From assembly GCF_003585765.1 (NCBI RefSeq), contig NZ_CP021235.1:2418001-2482000 (forward strand): a DNA stretch of 64,000 nucleotides, in the 5' to 3' direction. Below the pieces are notes generated by a model. That model was not told where the DNA came from. It did no database searches and saw only the letters and a program-made list of their open reading frames with translations. Origin of the DNA: Pontibacter actiniarum. GTDB lineage: Bacteria > Bacteroidota > Bacteroidia > Cytophagales > Hymenobacteraceae. Shown piece after piece: positions 27,041 to 36,532 of the stretch. The stretch's first letter is position 1. Each line of letters opens with the position of its first letter. The position numbers were made by a program, and so were the translations under genes.

Positions 27041-28348
27041 ATGAAAACGGAAGCACCCACGACCCCTGCAATTACACAAACCGGCGAAAGACACCTTTCT
27101 TTTGAGCTGGTAGCCCGGCAAAGCCACATCATGCTGCACGGAAAGCCGGCATCCGTGCTGACCTACAATAACAGCTTTCCCGGCCCTTTACTAGAGCTGC
27201 AGGAGGGCGACCATGTCAGTGTGCACTTTACCAACCAGCTAACGGCACCATCTAACCTGCACCTGCACGGCATATCTATGTCGCCGGAGGAGGATAAGCC
27301 CCACCAGGTAGTGGCCCCCGGAGAAAGCCTCTCGTACGCGTTTACCGCACAGGCGGGCAGCGCCGGCATGTATTGGTACCACCCGCACGCCCACGGTAGC
27401 GTTACGCGGCAACTCTTCGAAGGGCTATCCGGGCCCATCATTATCCGGGGAGAGGCCGACAAGCTGCCTGCCCTTGCCTCCGCCACCGAGAAAGTGCTCG
27501 TGCTGCACGACATCCAGCTGGAGAACGGCCATGTGGCACCGCACACCGGCATGGACTGGGGAAGGGGCAAGGAGGGCAACCTTGTGCTGGTGAACGGGGA
27601 GAAAATGCCGGAGATGCAGGTGCCGACGGGGCTTCTGCGGCTACGGGTGCTGAACGCCTCATCGGCACGTTACTACCACCTGGGCATCCCCGGCAAGCAG
27701 CTGCACGTTATCGGCATGGACGGGAGCTTCCTGGAAAAACCTGTGGCCAAGGAAACCCTGCTGCTGGCACCGGGGGAGAGAGCCGATATGTTGGTTGAGG
27801 CGATGGAAGCCGCTCCCCTGGCACTTCTGAACATGCCCTACAGCAGAACTCCCGCCGGGCCAAGCACCGACACCCCAGCCGGCGGGGCCATACTCGCTAC
27901 CTTTGCCGTACAGGGTGCGCCAGCCCAAGTCGAACTGCCTGGCAAGCTGGTGGAAATACCGGCGCTGGACCTGACCACGGCGGCGGCTCACAAAACGCTT
28001 ACTTTCGGGGCCACCATGCAGCCACTGCAGTTCACCATCGACGGCAAAACCTTTGACCATTGCCGCACCGACCTGACTGCCCGCGCAGGCACCCTGGAGG
28101 TGTGGGACATTGTGAACCCGATGGCAATGGACCACCCGTTCCACCTGCACACCTTCCCGTTCCAAGTAATCGCTGTAAACGGCGAGGCGGTGCCCTACCG
28201 TGCCTGGAAAGACGTGGTGAACGTACCGGCCAACGGCTCCGTGCGCATCGCCATTCCGTTCGAAGGATTCACGGGCAAGGTAATGTACCACTGCCACATT
28301 CTGGAGCACGAGGACCTGGGCATGATGGGGAACCTGGAAGTGCTGTAG
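27041..28348 (+). CDS. Multicopper oxidase, CueO/laccase type
   Basis: 435 residues, three cupredoxin domains. Copper ligands appear in NLHLHGIS, MYWYHPHAHG, HPFHLHTFPF and YHCHILEHEDLGMMG, so type 1, 2 and 3 coppers can all be bound. Such enzymes oxidise Cu(I) or phenolic compounds and reduce oxygen to water. No clear signal peptide is present (MKTEAPTTPAITQ), which is unusual since most act outside the cytoplasm. It is followed by a terminator and an AraC regulator. Confidence 0.92.
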   Translation: MKTEAPTTPAITQTGERHLSFELVARQSHIMLHGKPASVLTYNNSFPGPLLELQEGDHVSVHFTNQLTAPSNLHLHGISMSPEEDKPHQVVAPGESLSYAFTAQAGSAGMYWYHPHAHGSVTRQLFEGLSGPIIIRGEADKLPALASATEKVLVLHDIQLENGHVAPHTGMDWGRGKEGNLVLVNGEKMPEMQVPTGLLRLRVLNASSARYYHLGIPGKQLHVIGMDGSFLEKPVAKETLLLAPGERADMLVEAMEAAPLALLNMPYSRTPAGPSTDTPAGGAILATFAVQGAPAQVELPGKLVEIPALDLTTAAAHKTLTFGATMQPLQFTIDGKTFDHCRTDLTARAGTLEVWDIVNPMAMDHPFHLHTFPFQVIAVNGEAVPYRAWKDVVNVPANGSVRIAIPFEGFTGKVMYHCHILEHEDLGMMGNLEVL

Positions 28349-28362
28349 CCACCGGAACTTAA

Positions 28363-28410
28363 AGTATAAATCCTGCACCGGCAGTATGCTGGCTGTGCAG
28401 GATTTATACT
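28363..28410 (+). terminator. Terminator after multicopper oxidase
   Basis: A 16-base perfect stem (28363-28378 with 28395-28410) around a 16-base loop. The outer arms are AGTATAAATCC and its complement, so the hairpin is built partly from the AAGTATA word that recurs through the window. Confidence 0.7.
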
Positions 28411-28469
28411 TAATTTACACCTTGCTTATCAGTTCTATACTTTAGCATCTTTAAAAGCGAGTTTATACT

Positions 28470-29375
28470 ATGGTAAAAGCAGGCGCTCCCGTACCGGTTT
28501 TCTCTGAGGCAGAAAGCTTCTCCAAAAACAACCTCCGCGACTTTTACATCGCCTCGTACGAAGACAGGCAGGATGCGGGCCTGCGAAGGGTCGCGCCGCA
28601 CCGCCACACCTACTACGAGGTCATCTGGATTATAGAAGGGAGCGGCACGCACACCATTGACTTTAGGGATTATGCCTTCCAGGGGCCCTGCCTGTTTTTG
28701 CTGCAGCCCAGCCACATTCACCAGATCGTGAAAAACGGCCCCACCAAGGGCTTTGTCCTGAAATTTAACGAGTCGCTCTTCTCCACGGAGTCTGGCACGG
28801 AGAACCTGCTGCTCAAGTATGGCATCTTCGACAATATTAACGTGCAGCCGGTGCTGCACCTGGCCCCCACTGACGTGCTCCTGCTCAACGACCTGATGCA
28901 GAAGATGCTGCTGGAGTACAAGCAGCCCTCCGAGCTGTCAGCGGTTATCATTGCTTCTTATCTCAAAATCTTTCTGCTGCAGGTGTACAAGCTCAAAGAC
29001 AGCCACCGGGAAGAGCTGCAGCCAGGCCCGGAGCCCCGTTACCTGGTGTACCGCTCCTTTAAAAAGATGCTGGAGGAGAACTATGTACGGCAGCACGCGG
29101 TGCAGTACTATGCCTCGGAGCTGGCTATTACGCCACGCACCCTCAACGAAATCACGCACAAGTATGCCGGTAAAAAGGTAAGCCAGCTCATAAAGGAGCG
29201 CCTCATGCTGGAGGCAAAAAGGCTGCTGCACCACGGCCGGCTCTCTGTAAAGGAAGTGGCCGCCCACCTGGGCTTCGAAGACCCGGCCTACTTCACCCGC
29301 TTCTTTACCAAAAACGAAGGCACCTCGCCGCAGGGCTTCCGGCAGCAGGAGAAGCATGCCGCCGCCGCAACCTAA
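28470..29375 (+). CDS. AraC-family regulator with cupin domain
   Basis: 301 residues. The N-terminal half is an AraC-type cupin (VAPHRHTYYEVIWIIEG and PSHIHQIV), which binds a small ligand; the C-terminal HTH pair has LAITPRTLNEITHKYAG and VKEVAAHLGFEDPAYFTRFF. Many such proteins respond to aromatic acids or sugars. It lies between the multicopper oxidase and the metallo-beta-lactamase-fold gene on the same strand and could control either. Confidence 0.92.
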   Translation: MVKAGAPVPVFSEAESFSKNNLRDFYIASYEDRQDAGLRRVAPHRHTYYEVIWIIEGSGTHTIDFRDYAFQGPCLFLLQPSHIHQIVKNGPTKGFVLKFNESLFSTESGTENLLLKYGIFDNINVQPVLHLAPTDVLLLNDLMQKMLLEYKQPSELSAVIIASYLKIFLLQVYKLKDSHREELQPGPEPRYLVYRSFKKMLEENYVRQHAVQYYASELAITPRTLNEITHKYAGKKVSQLIKERLMLEAKRLLHHGRLSVKEVAAHLGFEDPAYFTRFFTKNEGTSPQGFRQQEKHAAAAT

Positions 29376-29483
29376 GGGCCGATAAGTGCAGGGCAAAGGA
29401 GGATTTGTCCATTGAGCCCGGGGCTGCCGGTGTAGAACTTTGTGTTGTTAAAACGATCCTCGCATCCATAAAACAACATACAC

Positions 29484-30413
29484 ATGAACCGTAAAGCCTT
29501 CCTTCAGAAATCGCTGCTCAGCTCCTCCTTACTCATGGTGCCGGGCCTGGCGCAGCACAGTTTTTCAACACCTGCTACAGGGCCAGGGCTTGCCCCCGCC
29601 ATTGCGCACCCGCACCGGCAGAACATCTGCGCTACCTGCGGCACCCGCTACGCCTCGGCTAAAACAGCAGAGAGTACCTGCCCCATCTGCCTCGACGACC
29701 GCCAGTATGTGGGCAACGGGGGCCAGAAGTGGCTCAGTTACGATGAACTGGCAAAAGGGCGCGGCATCCGCACGAACAAACTGCAAACGGACCTCTACGA
29801 ACTGAAGATCACACCGGCCTTTGCCATTGGGCAGAAAGCCCACCTGGTGCTCTCAAAGAGCGGCAACGTACTCTGGGATTGCATTCCGTACCTGGATGAG
29901 CCGACGGCGACCTACATCCGCTCCCTGGGAGGCATCCAGGCGATCGCTATTTCGCACCCGCACTACTACAGCCTGATGGCGGAGTGGGCCACGGCCTTCG
30001 ACTGCCCCGTTTACCTGCACGCGCACGACAAGGCCTGGATACAAGACGAGAGCAGGCACATCCGGCTCTGGAGCGGCAAAGAGCTGGCGCTGTGGGACGG
30101 CATGAAGGTGGTGCATGTGGGCGGGCACTTCCCCGGCAGCACCGTACTGCACCTCCCCCGGCACGGCCAGGGAACCCTGCTCACCGGCGACAGCATCTAT
30201 GTGGTGCGCGACAGAAAGCACGTATCCTTTATGTACAGCTACCCGAACCTGGTACCGCTGCCGCAGCAGGCCATCCGCCTTATACACGAGCGCATCCATC
30301 CGCTGGAATTCGACACCATCCATGCCGCCTTCGAAGGGCAGGTGATTGCCACGGGAGCCAAGGGAGCTTTTGAGCGGTCGGTAAAACGCTACCTGGGCAT
30401 TTACCAGCGCTAA
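29484..30413 (+). CDS. Exported MBL-fold protein with zinc-ribbon
   Basis: 309 residues. The N-terminus MNRKAFLQKSLLSSSLLMVPG looks like a signal peptide. Residues 45-75 hold a zinc-ribbon-like pair, NICATCGTRY and STCPICLDD. The metallo-beta-lactamase fold follows: SHPHYYSLM takes the place of the usual HxHxDH metal loop, with HVGGHFPGSTVLH and LLTGDSIYVV after it. Loss of the Asp-His of the first motif suggests one metal or none. Substrate unknown. Confidence 0.82.
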   Translation: MNRKAFLQKSLLSSSLLMVPGLAQHSFSTPATGPGLAPAIAHPHRQNICATCGTRYASAKTAESTCPICLDDRQYVGNGGQKWLSYDELAKGRGIRTNKLQTDLYELKITPAFAIGQKAHLVLSKSGNVLWDCIPYLDEPTATYIRSLGGIQAIAISHPHYYSLMAEWATAFDCPVYLHAHDKAWIQDESRHIRLWSGKELALWDGMKVVHVGGHFPGSTVLHLPRHGQGTLLTGDSIYVVRDRKHVSFMYSYPNLVPLPQQAIRLIHERIHPLEFDTIHAAFEGQVIATGAKGAFERSVKRYLGIYQR

Positions 30414-30447
30414 AGCGGCAAGTACAAACGCGTAGCTGTACAGCCCG

Positions 30448-30490
30448 CACACAAAGAAGCCGCCTGTGTTACAGGCGGCTTCTTTGTGTG
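30448..30490 (+). terminator. Strong terminator after MBL-fold gene
   Basis: A 20-base perfect stem (30448-30467 with 30471-30490) and a GTT loop. Confidence 0.9.
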
Positions 30491-30501
30491 GCACAGGCCG
30501 C

Positions 30502-30548
30502 TATACTTATACTTATACTTATAATTATAATTATAATTATAAGTATAC
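30502..30548. repeat. Short AT tandem repeat
   Basis: Three ATACTT units followed by four ATAATT-type units and then AAGTATACTT, so the tract is nearly palindromic. It overlaps the last codons of the cation exporter gene. Tracts like this can slip in replication. Confidence 0.6.
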
Positions 30549-31445
30549 TTGTACCTGCAGGGCGCACCGCTCCTCTGCCTGCTCCAACTCCAGGGTTACC
30601 TCGGTTATGGAGAAGGGCTTAAGGGCGTTTCTGATTTCGTTTTTCAGGGTAGCTGCCGCATCCGGTTCTCCCACCGCTGCCACCACCACATGCGCCGACA
30701 GCACATGGTGCTCCCCATCCAGCGACCACACCCGCAGCTGGTGCACCCCCAGCACCGGCTGCAGTGCCAGCAACTGCGCCCTTACCTGCTCCAGCCTGTC
30801 GGCCAGCGGGTTTGCCTGCAGCAGCACCTTGAGGGCGGCAAAAGCGTTACGCAGCGCATGCACCAGCATAAACAGCGAAATACCTACGGATAGAAGCGGG
30901 TCGAGCCAGGGCAGTTCGAAAAACAGCAGCACAACGCTCACAATGAGTACCGCTACCCACCCCAGCAGGTCCTCCAGCATGTGCAGCGATACCGCCTTTT
31001 GGTTCAGATTAAAGCCGCCCTGCAATTTAAAGAACGCAGCCCCGTTCACCGCGATGCCAAGTATGGCAAAGGCCAGCATGCCCAAAGGCTCCGGCATAGC
31101 GGGGTCTAGCAAACGCTCTACGGCCTCTGCCACGATAAACCCTGCCCCCACGATAAGTATAAGTGAGGTAAGCAAAGCCCCCGCCACCGAGTAGCGCTTG
31201 TAGCCATACGTGTAGCGGGCATTGCCCTCCTGCTCCGACTTGCGCTGCAGAAAGTAAGCCATACCCAGCGCCAGCGAATCGCCGAAGTCGTGGAGGGCGT
31301 CGCTCATAATGGCCACGCTGTTTACGAAGAACCCGCCCACCAGCTCCAGTACGGCGAAGCCCAGGTTCAGGAAAAAGGCAAACTTGATGTTACCGGTAGC
31401 ATGATGGTGGTGATGCCCGTGATGATGGTGATGATGATGTCCCAT
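30537..31445 (-). CDS. Cation diffusion facilitator with His-rich N-terminus
   Basis: 302 residues. The first 18 residues are MGHHHHHHHGHHHHHATG, a metal-binding tail. About six membrane segments follow; the zinc-site helices contain MSDALHDFGDSLALG and LHMLEDLLGWVAVL, with the paired Asp/His ligands. The cytoplasmic C-terminal domain has VLGVHQLRVWSLDGEHHVLSAHV. CzcD/ZitB-type exporters remove Zn, Cd or Co in exchange for protons. It is the last gene of the minus-strand metal and redox group but is separated from doxX by a terminator. Confidence 0.93.
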   Translation of the reverse strand: MGHHHHHHHGHHHHHATGNIKFAFFLNLGFAVLELVGGFFVNSVAIMSDALHDFGDSLALGMAYFLQRKSEQEGNARYTYGYKRYSVAGALLTSLILIVGAGFIVAEAVERLLDPAMPEPLGMLAFAILGIAVNGAAFFKLQGGFNLNQKAVSLHMLEDLLGWVAVLIVSVVLLFFELPWLDPLLSVGISLFMLVHALRNAFAALKVLLQANPLADRLEQVRAQLLALQPVLGVHQLRVWSLDGEHHVLSAHVVVAAVGEPDAAATLKNEIRNALKPFSITEVTLELEQAEERCALQVQVYL

Positions 31446-31459
31446 TGTATTAGCATTTA

Positions 31460-31496
31460 AAAGCCACGCCCCTGCTGTTCAGGAGTGCGTGGCTTT
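31460..31496 (-). terminator. Terminator between doxX and cation exporter
   Basis: Stem 31460-31469 with 31487-31496 (AAAGCCACGC and complement), just past the doxX stop at 31507. Confidence 0.65.
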
Positions 31497-31506
31497 ACGG
31501 TGTGTT

Positions 31507-31914
31507 TTATTTTGTACCTGGTGTGAGTTGCTCAGAGATGTGCGCTACCGCTGCCAGGGCCAGTAAGCCGCCTATAATGGCTATGTTCTGGATGAAGTCC
31601 ATGACGGCGGTTTGCTGCATCATCCCTTCCATGTTCCAGAAAGTGTGCATCATGAGTGTCATGGGCAAGAGCAGCAGGATCAGCACAACGGCGGTTTGTT
31701 TTATTTTGATGCCCGCAAACAACAGTAGTGCCCCTCCAAGCTCTGTTACCATGGCTGCCCCCAACAGCAAGGGCACAAACGGCAGCCCTTTAGAAGCCAT
31801 CCACATGGCAGGGCCGTCCCAGAACAGGGCTTTATGTAAGCCTGCTATCAGAAAAGTGACCCCTATCAGGATTCTGGCGATAAGGATGAAGGAGTTAAGG
31901 AATGAATTTTTCAT
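31507..31914 (-). CDS. DoxX-family membrane protein
   Basis: 135 residues from MKNSFLNSFILIARIL; the longer frame to 32049 is read-through into the porin remnant. Four hydrophobic segments and GLHKALFWDGPAMWMASKG with GAAMVTELGGALLLF identify DoxX/SURF4-like proteins, inner-membrane subunits linked to quinone or thiosulfate redox. It starts 29 bases after the porin frame ends, so the two may have formed one unit. Confidence 0.85.
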   Translation of the reverse strand: MKNSFLNSFILIARILIGVTFLIAGLHKALFWDGPAMWMASKGLPFVPLLLGAAMVTELGGALLLFAGIKIKQTAVVLILLLLPMTLMMHTFWNMEGMMQQTAVMDFIQNIAIIGGLLALAAVAHISEQLTPGTK

Positions 31915-31943
31915 AGGTTTTATTTTTGTTAGAATTGAATAGA

Positions 31944-33182
31944 TTAAAACACAAACTGCGCGCCCAGTGCCAGCTGGTTCGCCGAGGTGGCTTAGTATAC
32001 CTCCTGCCCGTTCTCCAGCAGCCGCCAGTCGGTGTTGGCGCGGTACCACTCCAGGGCTATGCCCAGCGGACCGACATCATAGCGAAGCATCGGCACAATG
32101 ATTTCATTTTTGAGGCGGGCGTTGCCGGGCACTTCAGCCAGCACGTCACCGTCGTTCGGGTTGTCCTGGCCGTACATCACCCAGGCGCTGAACCCCTTGC
32201 CGAACCTGTAGCCTGCCTGTCCCCAGGTGCCGTAGCCCGCTATGTCGCCGAACTGCAGCAGCTGGCCCCAGCTCTGGCCGATGGCGCGGCCCCAGTAGGC
32301 ATTGCCCTGCAAGGTGGCACCGCCGTACGTCAGCTTTGTACCGGCCTGCACCGCTTTGCCCTCCAGGTTGCTGCGGGTATCGCCCTGCACCAGGCGCTTG
32401 CGGTCGTAGTGGCCGGCAAGGTTCACCTCCCATTTCAGCGGCTGCGTCTGGTTGCTGATGTTCAGGCCCACCTCTGTCTGCGGCACACCGATCTCCCCTT
32501 CGTCACGACCGTCGGCTTCGGCTTTAGGGCCGGTCCAGGAACCGCGGAACACCGCCAGGTCGAGGCGTACTTTGGTGGCGGCTCTCGGGCTGCTTAACCC
32601 TTGGTAGAGGAACAGGCCGGGGTTGCGAAAACCGATGCCGCCTGCCGAGCCGTAGCCCATGGCAAAGTGCGTAACCGAGTTCGGGAACTGCGCGACCATC
32701 GGCGTCCAGTTCTGGCCCAGGCGCAGCCTTGTCTGCCCCTTCTGCACCTCCACGTACGCCAGGCGCACGCGCGGCAGCAGGTTCTAGTCGGCAAAGCCTC
32801 CTCCGCCTGCCGTGCCTCCCAGAAAATCTATCTCGGCCCGGCCGGTGGCCGTGATACCGTGCGGCAGGTTGTAAGCGGTACCTTTAAAGATGAGCCAGGT
32901 CTTGCGCAGGTCGCCGCCAAACTGGTACTCGTCCTGAGTAGGCTGTTTGGGGCTGGCCCACATGGTAATGGCGCCATCGCCGAGGCCAAAGGTGCCGTCC
33001 TGCACAAAGCCAGAGGCCGTGATGATGCCGTTGATACTGGATCTAAAGTATGGCTTGCCCGCCTGCGTGATATCCGGAGCCGGGGTGGTCGGAAAGCTGA
33101 GGTCGATCTGGGCGTTGGCCTGGGGCAGCAGCAGCATACCAAGGGCCGCTGCGCCGATCGTGGCGCGTAACACTTTTTTCAT
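31944..33182 (-). pseudogene. Outer-membrane porin broken by two in-frame stops
   Basis: A single frame of 413 codons from MKKVLRATIGAAALGMLLL, a signal peptide, to a C-terminal QLALGAQFVF that ends in Phe as BamA-recognised barrels do. It contains TAG at 32784-32786 (after GGGGFAD) and TAA at 31992-31994 (after GQEVY); the frame stays open otherwise. Repeated amphipathic strands (SWGQLLQFGDIAGYGTWGQ, RFGKGFSAWVMYGQ) indicate a beta-barrel. Both stops could come from CAG and CAA glutamine codons by a C-to-T change. Either the gene died recently or the stops are suppressed; the barrel would be truncated otherwise. Confidence 0.8.
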
Positions 33183-33488
33183 AGTTTTATTTTGTAGCTA
33201 ATGGTTTGGGCAATAAGGTAGCCGTCCGCCTTTTGAGGGGCAGCTTCTGTTTTGCTCCGGTTTTGGTTATGGATCTTTAGCTTGTGCGGCAGGCGGCGTA
33301 AAGCTTATACTTTGCACGGCACCTGCCTGCTGTGTTCTTGTTGCAACGGCACAAAGGTCTGGCTTTTGGCAGCCGCAGGCCATGCACAAACAGGTGCTTC
33401 TGCTGGACAAACAAGCTGCTGCTTCATGAGTGCATGTTAAAGCTAAGGTTTGAAGAGTGGGCAGCCATTACTGTGATTTTCGTTTTTG
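33183..33488. other. Intergenic region without gene
   Basis: 306 bases between the porin start and the HMA gene stop. GC-rich, with one TTATACTTTGC word and no coding frame or hairpin that I can support. The porin promoter should lie here. Confidence 0.5.
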
Positions 33489-33698
33489 TTACAGCGCCTC
33501 TGCCTTAAAGTCGGCCTGCTCTACTGTGGCAATTACCTCACTGGCAGAAAGGGAGTCGGTTTTGACGGTGAGCACTTTGTTGCGGCTGGCGGTATCCACG
33601 CTCCAATCGCACACGCCTTCGGTGGCATTGAGCGCCGGTGTTACTTTAGACACACAGCCACCGCAGTTGATGTTGGTTTTGAATTGTAGCTCTTTCAT
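33489..33698 (-). CDS. Heavy-metal-associated (HMA) domain protein
   Basis: 69 residues, a single ferredoxin-like HMA domain. The metal loop is KTNINCGGCVSKV, with two cysteines in CxxC form but Asn-Ile-Asn where Gly-Met-Thr is usual. The rest (VDTASRNKVLTVKTDSL, SASEVIATVEQADF) follows CopZ-like proteins. It could carry Cu(I) or another soft metal to a transporter or bind it as a buffer. It shares the minus strand with the porin, doxX and cation exporter genes. Confidence 0.85.
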   Translation of the reverse strand: MKELQFKTNINCGGCVSKVTPALNATEGVCDWSVDTASRNKVLTVKTDSLSASEVIATVEQADFKAEAL

Positions 33699-33925
33699 GT
33701 TCTATTTTTCTTTTGGTGTTACTGATTTTGAACATGACAAAGGTATGCCGAGGAGTGGGTGGAGGTGTTACAGAATTTTGGTTATGTGTTGCAGGATTTT
33801 ATAGTGCAAGAAGAACTAATGTAAGACACAAACATAAAAGTCCACAAGGTGATCAGGTGTATCTGCTATATTTGATTTTTAAAAGACATGTTTCATCTAA
33901 ATATATTCGGCTTATTTTATAATTA

Positions 33926-34801
33926 ATGGGAAAGAAACTCACAGTATATATGATAGATGGGACAGAGTATGGTCCCAGAATAGCAGAAATAGGGAATTGA
34001 GTAGGTAAAGCTCTATATAGCACCAGAGCCTCTATAAGTAAAATTTTGTCACGACCAGAGTTTGACAATCCAGGAGTTTATTGCTTGAAGGGTACACCAG
34101 GTTCAGACAGTTTTGAAGAGAGAATATATATAGGTGAAGCTGAAAATGTTGGAGTTAGGATTAAGCAACATATTGCAGACTCAAAAAAAGATTTTAATGA
34201 ATTAATCTTCTTTATCAGTAAAGATGAGCTTTTAACAAAAACACAGATCAGGTATTTGGAATCAAGACTTGTTCAGCTTGCAATTGAAGCAAAATCAGCA
34301 GAAATAGATAATGGCAATTTCCCTGCATTACCGACACTTCATGAAGCTGATATTTCTGACATGGAATATTTCCTCGACCAGGTTAAACTCATACTCCCAA
34401 TCATGGGTTTTAAGTTTTTGATCTCAACTACAATAAAACCTAATGAAAAGATTGATCATGTAGATACCACCGAACAGAATGTAATTTATAAAATAAGGTC
34501 AAACATCTTTAAGGCAGAAATGTATGAAAATGAGAAGGGATTTATAGTTGTTAGTGGCTCTCAAGCAAAAAAGGAATTATCAAGTTCTATTACTGAAACC
34601 TACAAAGCATTGAGACAAAAGTTAATAGATACAAATGTATTAGTAGACAGAGGCTCTCATTACGAATTTACTGCGGATACAATTTTTTCAAGCCCAAGTG
34701 CGGCAGCTAATATGATTCTCGGTAGACAATCTAATGGACTTATTGAATGGGTAAATTCTCAGAATAAGACCTATAAAGAAATAAATACATTTAGCCAATA
34801 A
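33926..34801 (+). pseudogene. GIY-YIG nuclease-family gene with in-frame TGA
   Basis: From ATG at 33926 the frame reads MGKKLTVYMIDGTEYGPRI, then EIGN, a TGA at 33998-34000, and continues without break as VGKALYSTRASISKILSRP to a stop at 34801 (292 codons). The GIY-YIG-type segment is GVYCLKGTPG with RIYIGEAENVGVRI. TGA stands where a Trp codon (TGG) would suit the helix, one base different. A shorter product from TTG at 34046 is possible. The family includes small restriction-like or repair nucleases. AT-rich compared with neighbours. Confidence 0.78.
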
Positions 34802-34827
34802 AGCTCTTATAAAGTCGTTATTACAAC

Positions 34828-34861
34828 AACCGCCACGCAGCACAAAGTTTGCGTGGCGGTT
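34828..34861. terminator. Bidirectional terminator
   Basis: Twelve-base stem AACCGCCACGCA (34828-34839) with its complement (34850-34861), between converging genes. Confidence 0.75.
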
Positions 34862-34883
34862 TTACTTTCTACCCTCCTATACC

Positions 34884-36089
34884 CTACTCCACCTCAAACA
34901 CCGCCTGAATCTCCACCGGTGAGTTCACAGGTATAGACGAGGCGCCGATTGCAGCGCGGGCGTGTTTCCCCTTCTCCCCGAATACAGCTACGGCCAGATC
35001 AGAGGCAACATTCATTACCTCGGCATGTTGGGTGTAGCCGGGCGGGGTGTTTAGGTAGCCCGTTAACTGCACCACCTGTTTTACACGGCTAAGGTCGCCG
35101 TCGGTCGCCTCCCTTAACACGGCCAGCACATTGAGCATGGTCTGGTGGGTCGCTTCTTTGGCTTCAGCTATGGTAAGGTCTTCCCCAATAACGCCCGGGT
35201 ACAACACCTTCCCCTCCTTCAGGGCCACCTGGTTAATAAATACAAGGTTACCGGACCTGGAATACGGCGTATAGTTGCCCACCGGGTTCGGCAGTTCGGG
35301 TAGCTCTAGCTTCAGCTCCTGCACCCGTTGCTCTGGCCTGTTTATACTTGCCTCCTGTACGTTAGCGGCTGAGGCCGGAGCTGCATCCTGCCGGCGTAAG
35401 GGCGCGAGCGCTTTGGCTACTTTTGCCAGCGCCTCCCCCTGTAGCGCTGCAACGTACAACTCACTTTCTGAGGGGCGCTCCGTGCCCAACATAGCGGCCA
35501 GGGCCGTAGTGCCGAACACCGTGTTGCCCTGCGGCAAGGTTTTGTCTACTTCAGCAGCTCCCATCATACCTGTTGGTACCAGCACCATGCCGTGCACTGC
35601 CAGCGTAGACCAGAACGAAAGAAGGGCCGCCTCTCTACCAGCCCCGCCACCTGCAGCCATAAACACCGTAGCAGGCACGCCTTCCAGCTTGCGCTGTGCC
35701 CAGAGGCCAAGCGTGCCGTCGAGGAACAGGCGCATATCCGCGGTCATGTTACCGAAATGGATCGCCGAACCAAACGCAAGGCCATCGTATTGCCCCAGCT
35801 CCTCAGGGGTAGCGTAGGGAACGGATGCAAAAGCGTGCCGCCGCACCTCTTCGCTTTGGCAGATGTGCGGCACCTGCCGGAGCACAGCCTTTACGCCATC
35901 CTGCCTCTCAATGCCTTTGGCTATCGCCTTTGCCAGTTTGTAGGTAGTGCCGCCATTGGAGTGGAACAGCACAAGTACTGTGGTTTCGTCTTTTATCATG
36001 GTTTTACGTTTTTGTGCCTGCAGGCTGCCAGCAAATAGCAAACTGACTGAAGCCAGCAGAAAAAGGGGTTTAAAGAGCTGAAACAGCAT
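34884..36089 (-). CDS. Exported-looking flavodoxin-RidA fusion protein
   Basis: 401 residues. Residues 1-25 (MLFQLFKPLFLLASVSLLFAGS) form a signal-like segment. Residues 35-230 are a WrbA/flavodoxin-type domain (VLVLFHSNGGTTYKLAKAI, GSAIHFGNMTADMRLF, AGGGAGREAALLSF), and residues 265-401 are a RidA/YjgF domain (SGNLVFINQVALKEGK, NVLAVLREATDGDLSRV, HARAAIGASSIP). RidA proteins hydrolyse enamine/imine intermediates; WrbA is an NAD(P)H:quinone reductase. The domain pair is unusual and an internal Met (MIKDETTVLVLF) could be the start of a cytoplasmic form. Confidence 0.82.
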   Translation of the reverse strand: MLFQLFKPLFLLASVSLLFAGSLQAQKRKTMIKDETTVLVLFHSNGGTTYKLAKAIAKGIERQDGVKAVLRQVPHICQSEEVRRHAFASVPYATPEELGQYDGLAFGSAIHFGNMTADMRLFLDGTLGLWAQRKLEGVPATVFMAAGGGAGREAALLSFWSTLAVHGMVLVPTGMMGAAEVDKTLPQGNTVFGTTALAAMLGTERPSESELYVAALQGEALAKVAKALAPLRRQDAAPASAANVQEASINRPEQRVQELKLELPELPNPVGNYTPYSRSGNLVFINQVALKEGKVLYPGVIGEDLTIAEAKEATHQTMLNVLAVLREATDGDLSRVKQVVQLTGYLNTPPGYTQHAEVMNVASDLAVAVFGEKGKHARAAIGASSIPVNSPVEIQAVFEVE

Positions 36090-36532
36090 ATAGATTGTTC
36101 GCAGTTAAATTTGATGCGGCAAAAGTAGCGGGTGGCAAAGGGAGGGCTGTTACAGAATTACAGATGTCTGTTGCAGAATTTTATTCATGGCAGGCCGGGG
36201 TACCTCAGCACAACCTGTAACACCTGTGGCAGATCAGGCTTACAAAAACGGCGTAGCCTGCTTCTACCGTAAAGCAGGTTACTGCTTCTTTCTGCTCAAC
36301 AAAATGCTACCATTTGTGCAGCGCACCTGCCATAAGCGTTCTTCTGAAAAAAATTTTCCGCTAAACCGACGTTACACGTAGCTGAAGCTGTACTCTTTAA
36401 AAGCAGTACCTAGAGCACCTAAGCTACTAAAGCTAAATCGCTTGTGTTTTCTACCAATGCTGCCAAGCAGTATAGCTCAGCTCCTATAGCACAGGGTGGT
36501 CTATTTTTCTTCTTCTCAAACCCGTGAAATGA
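36090..36532. other. Intergenic region before tRNA-Pro
   Basis: About 440 bases with no gene I can support. Short frames at 36187 (plus) and 36419 (minus) have no protein-like features. Confidence 0.5.

Noticed and set aside
36187..36381. 64-residue frame before tRNA-Pro
   Set aside because: No signal, family or conserved feature; low coding quality.
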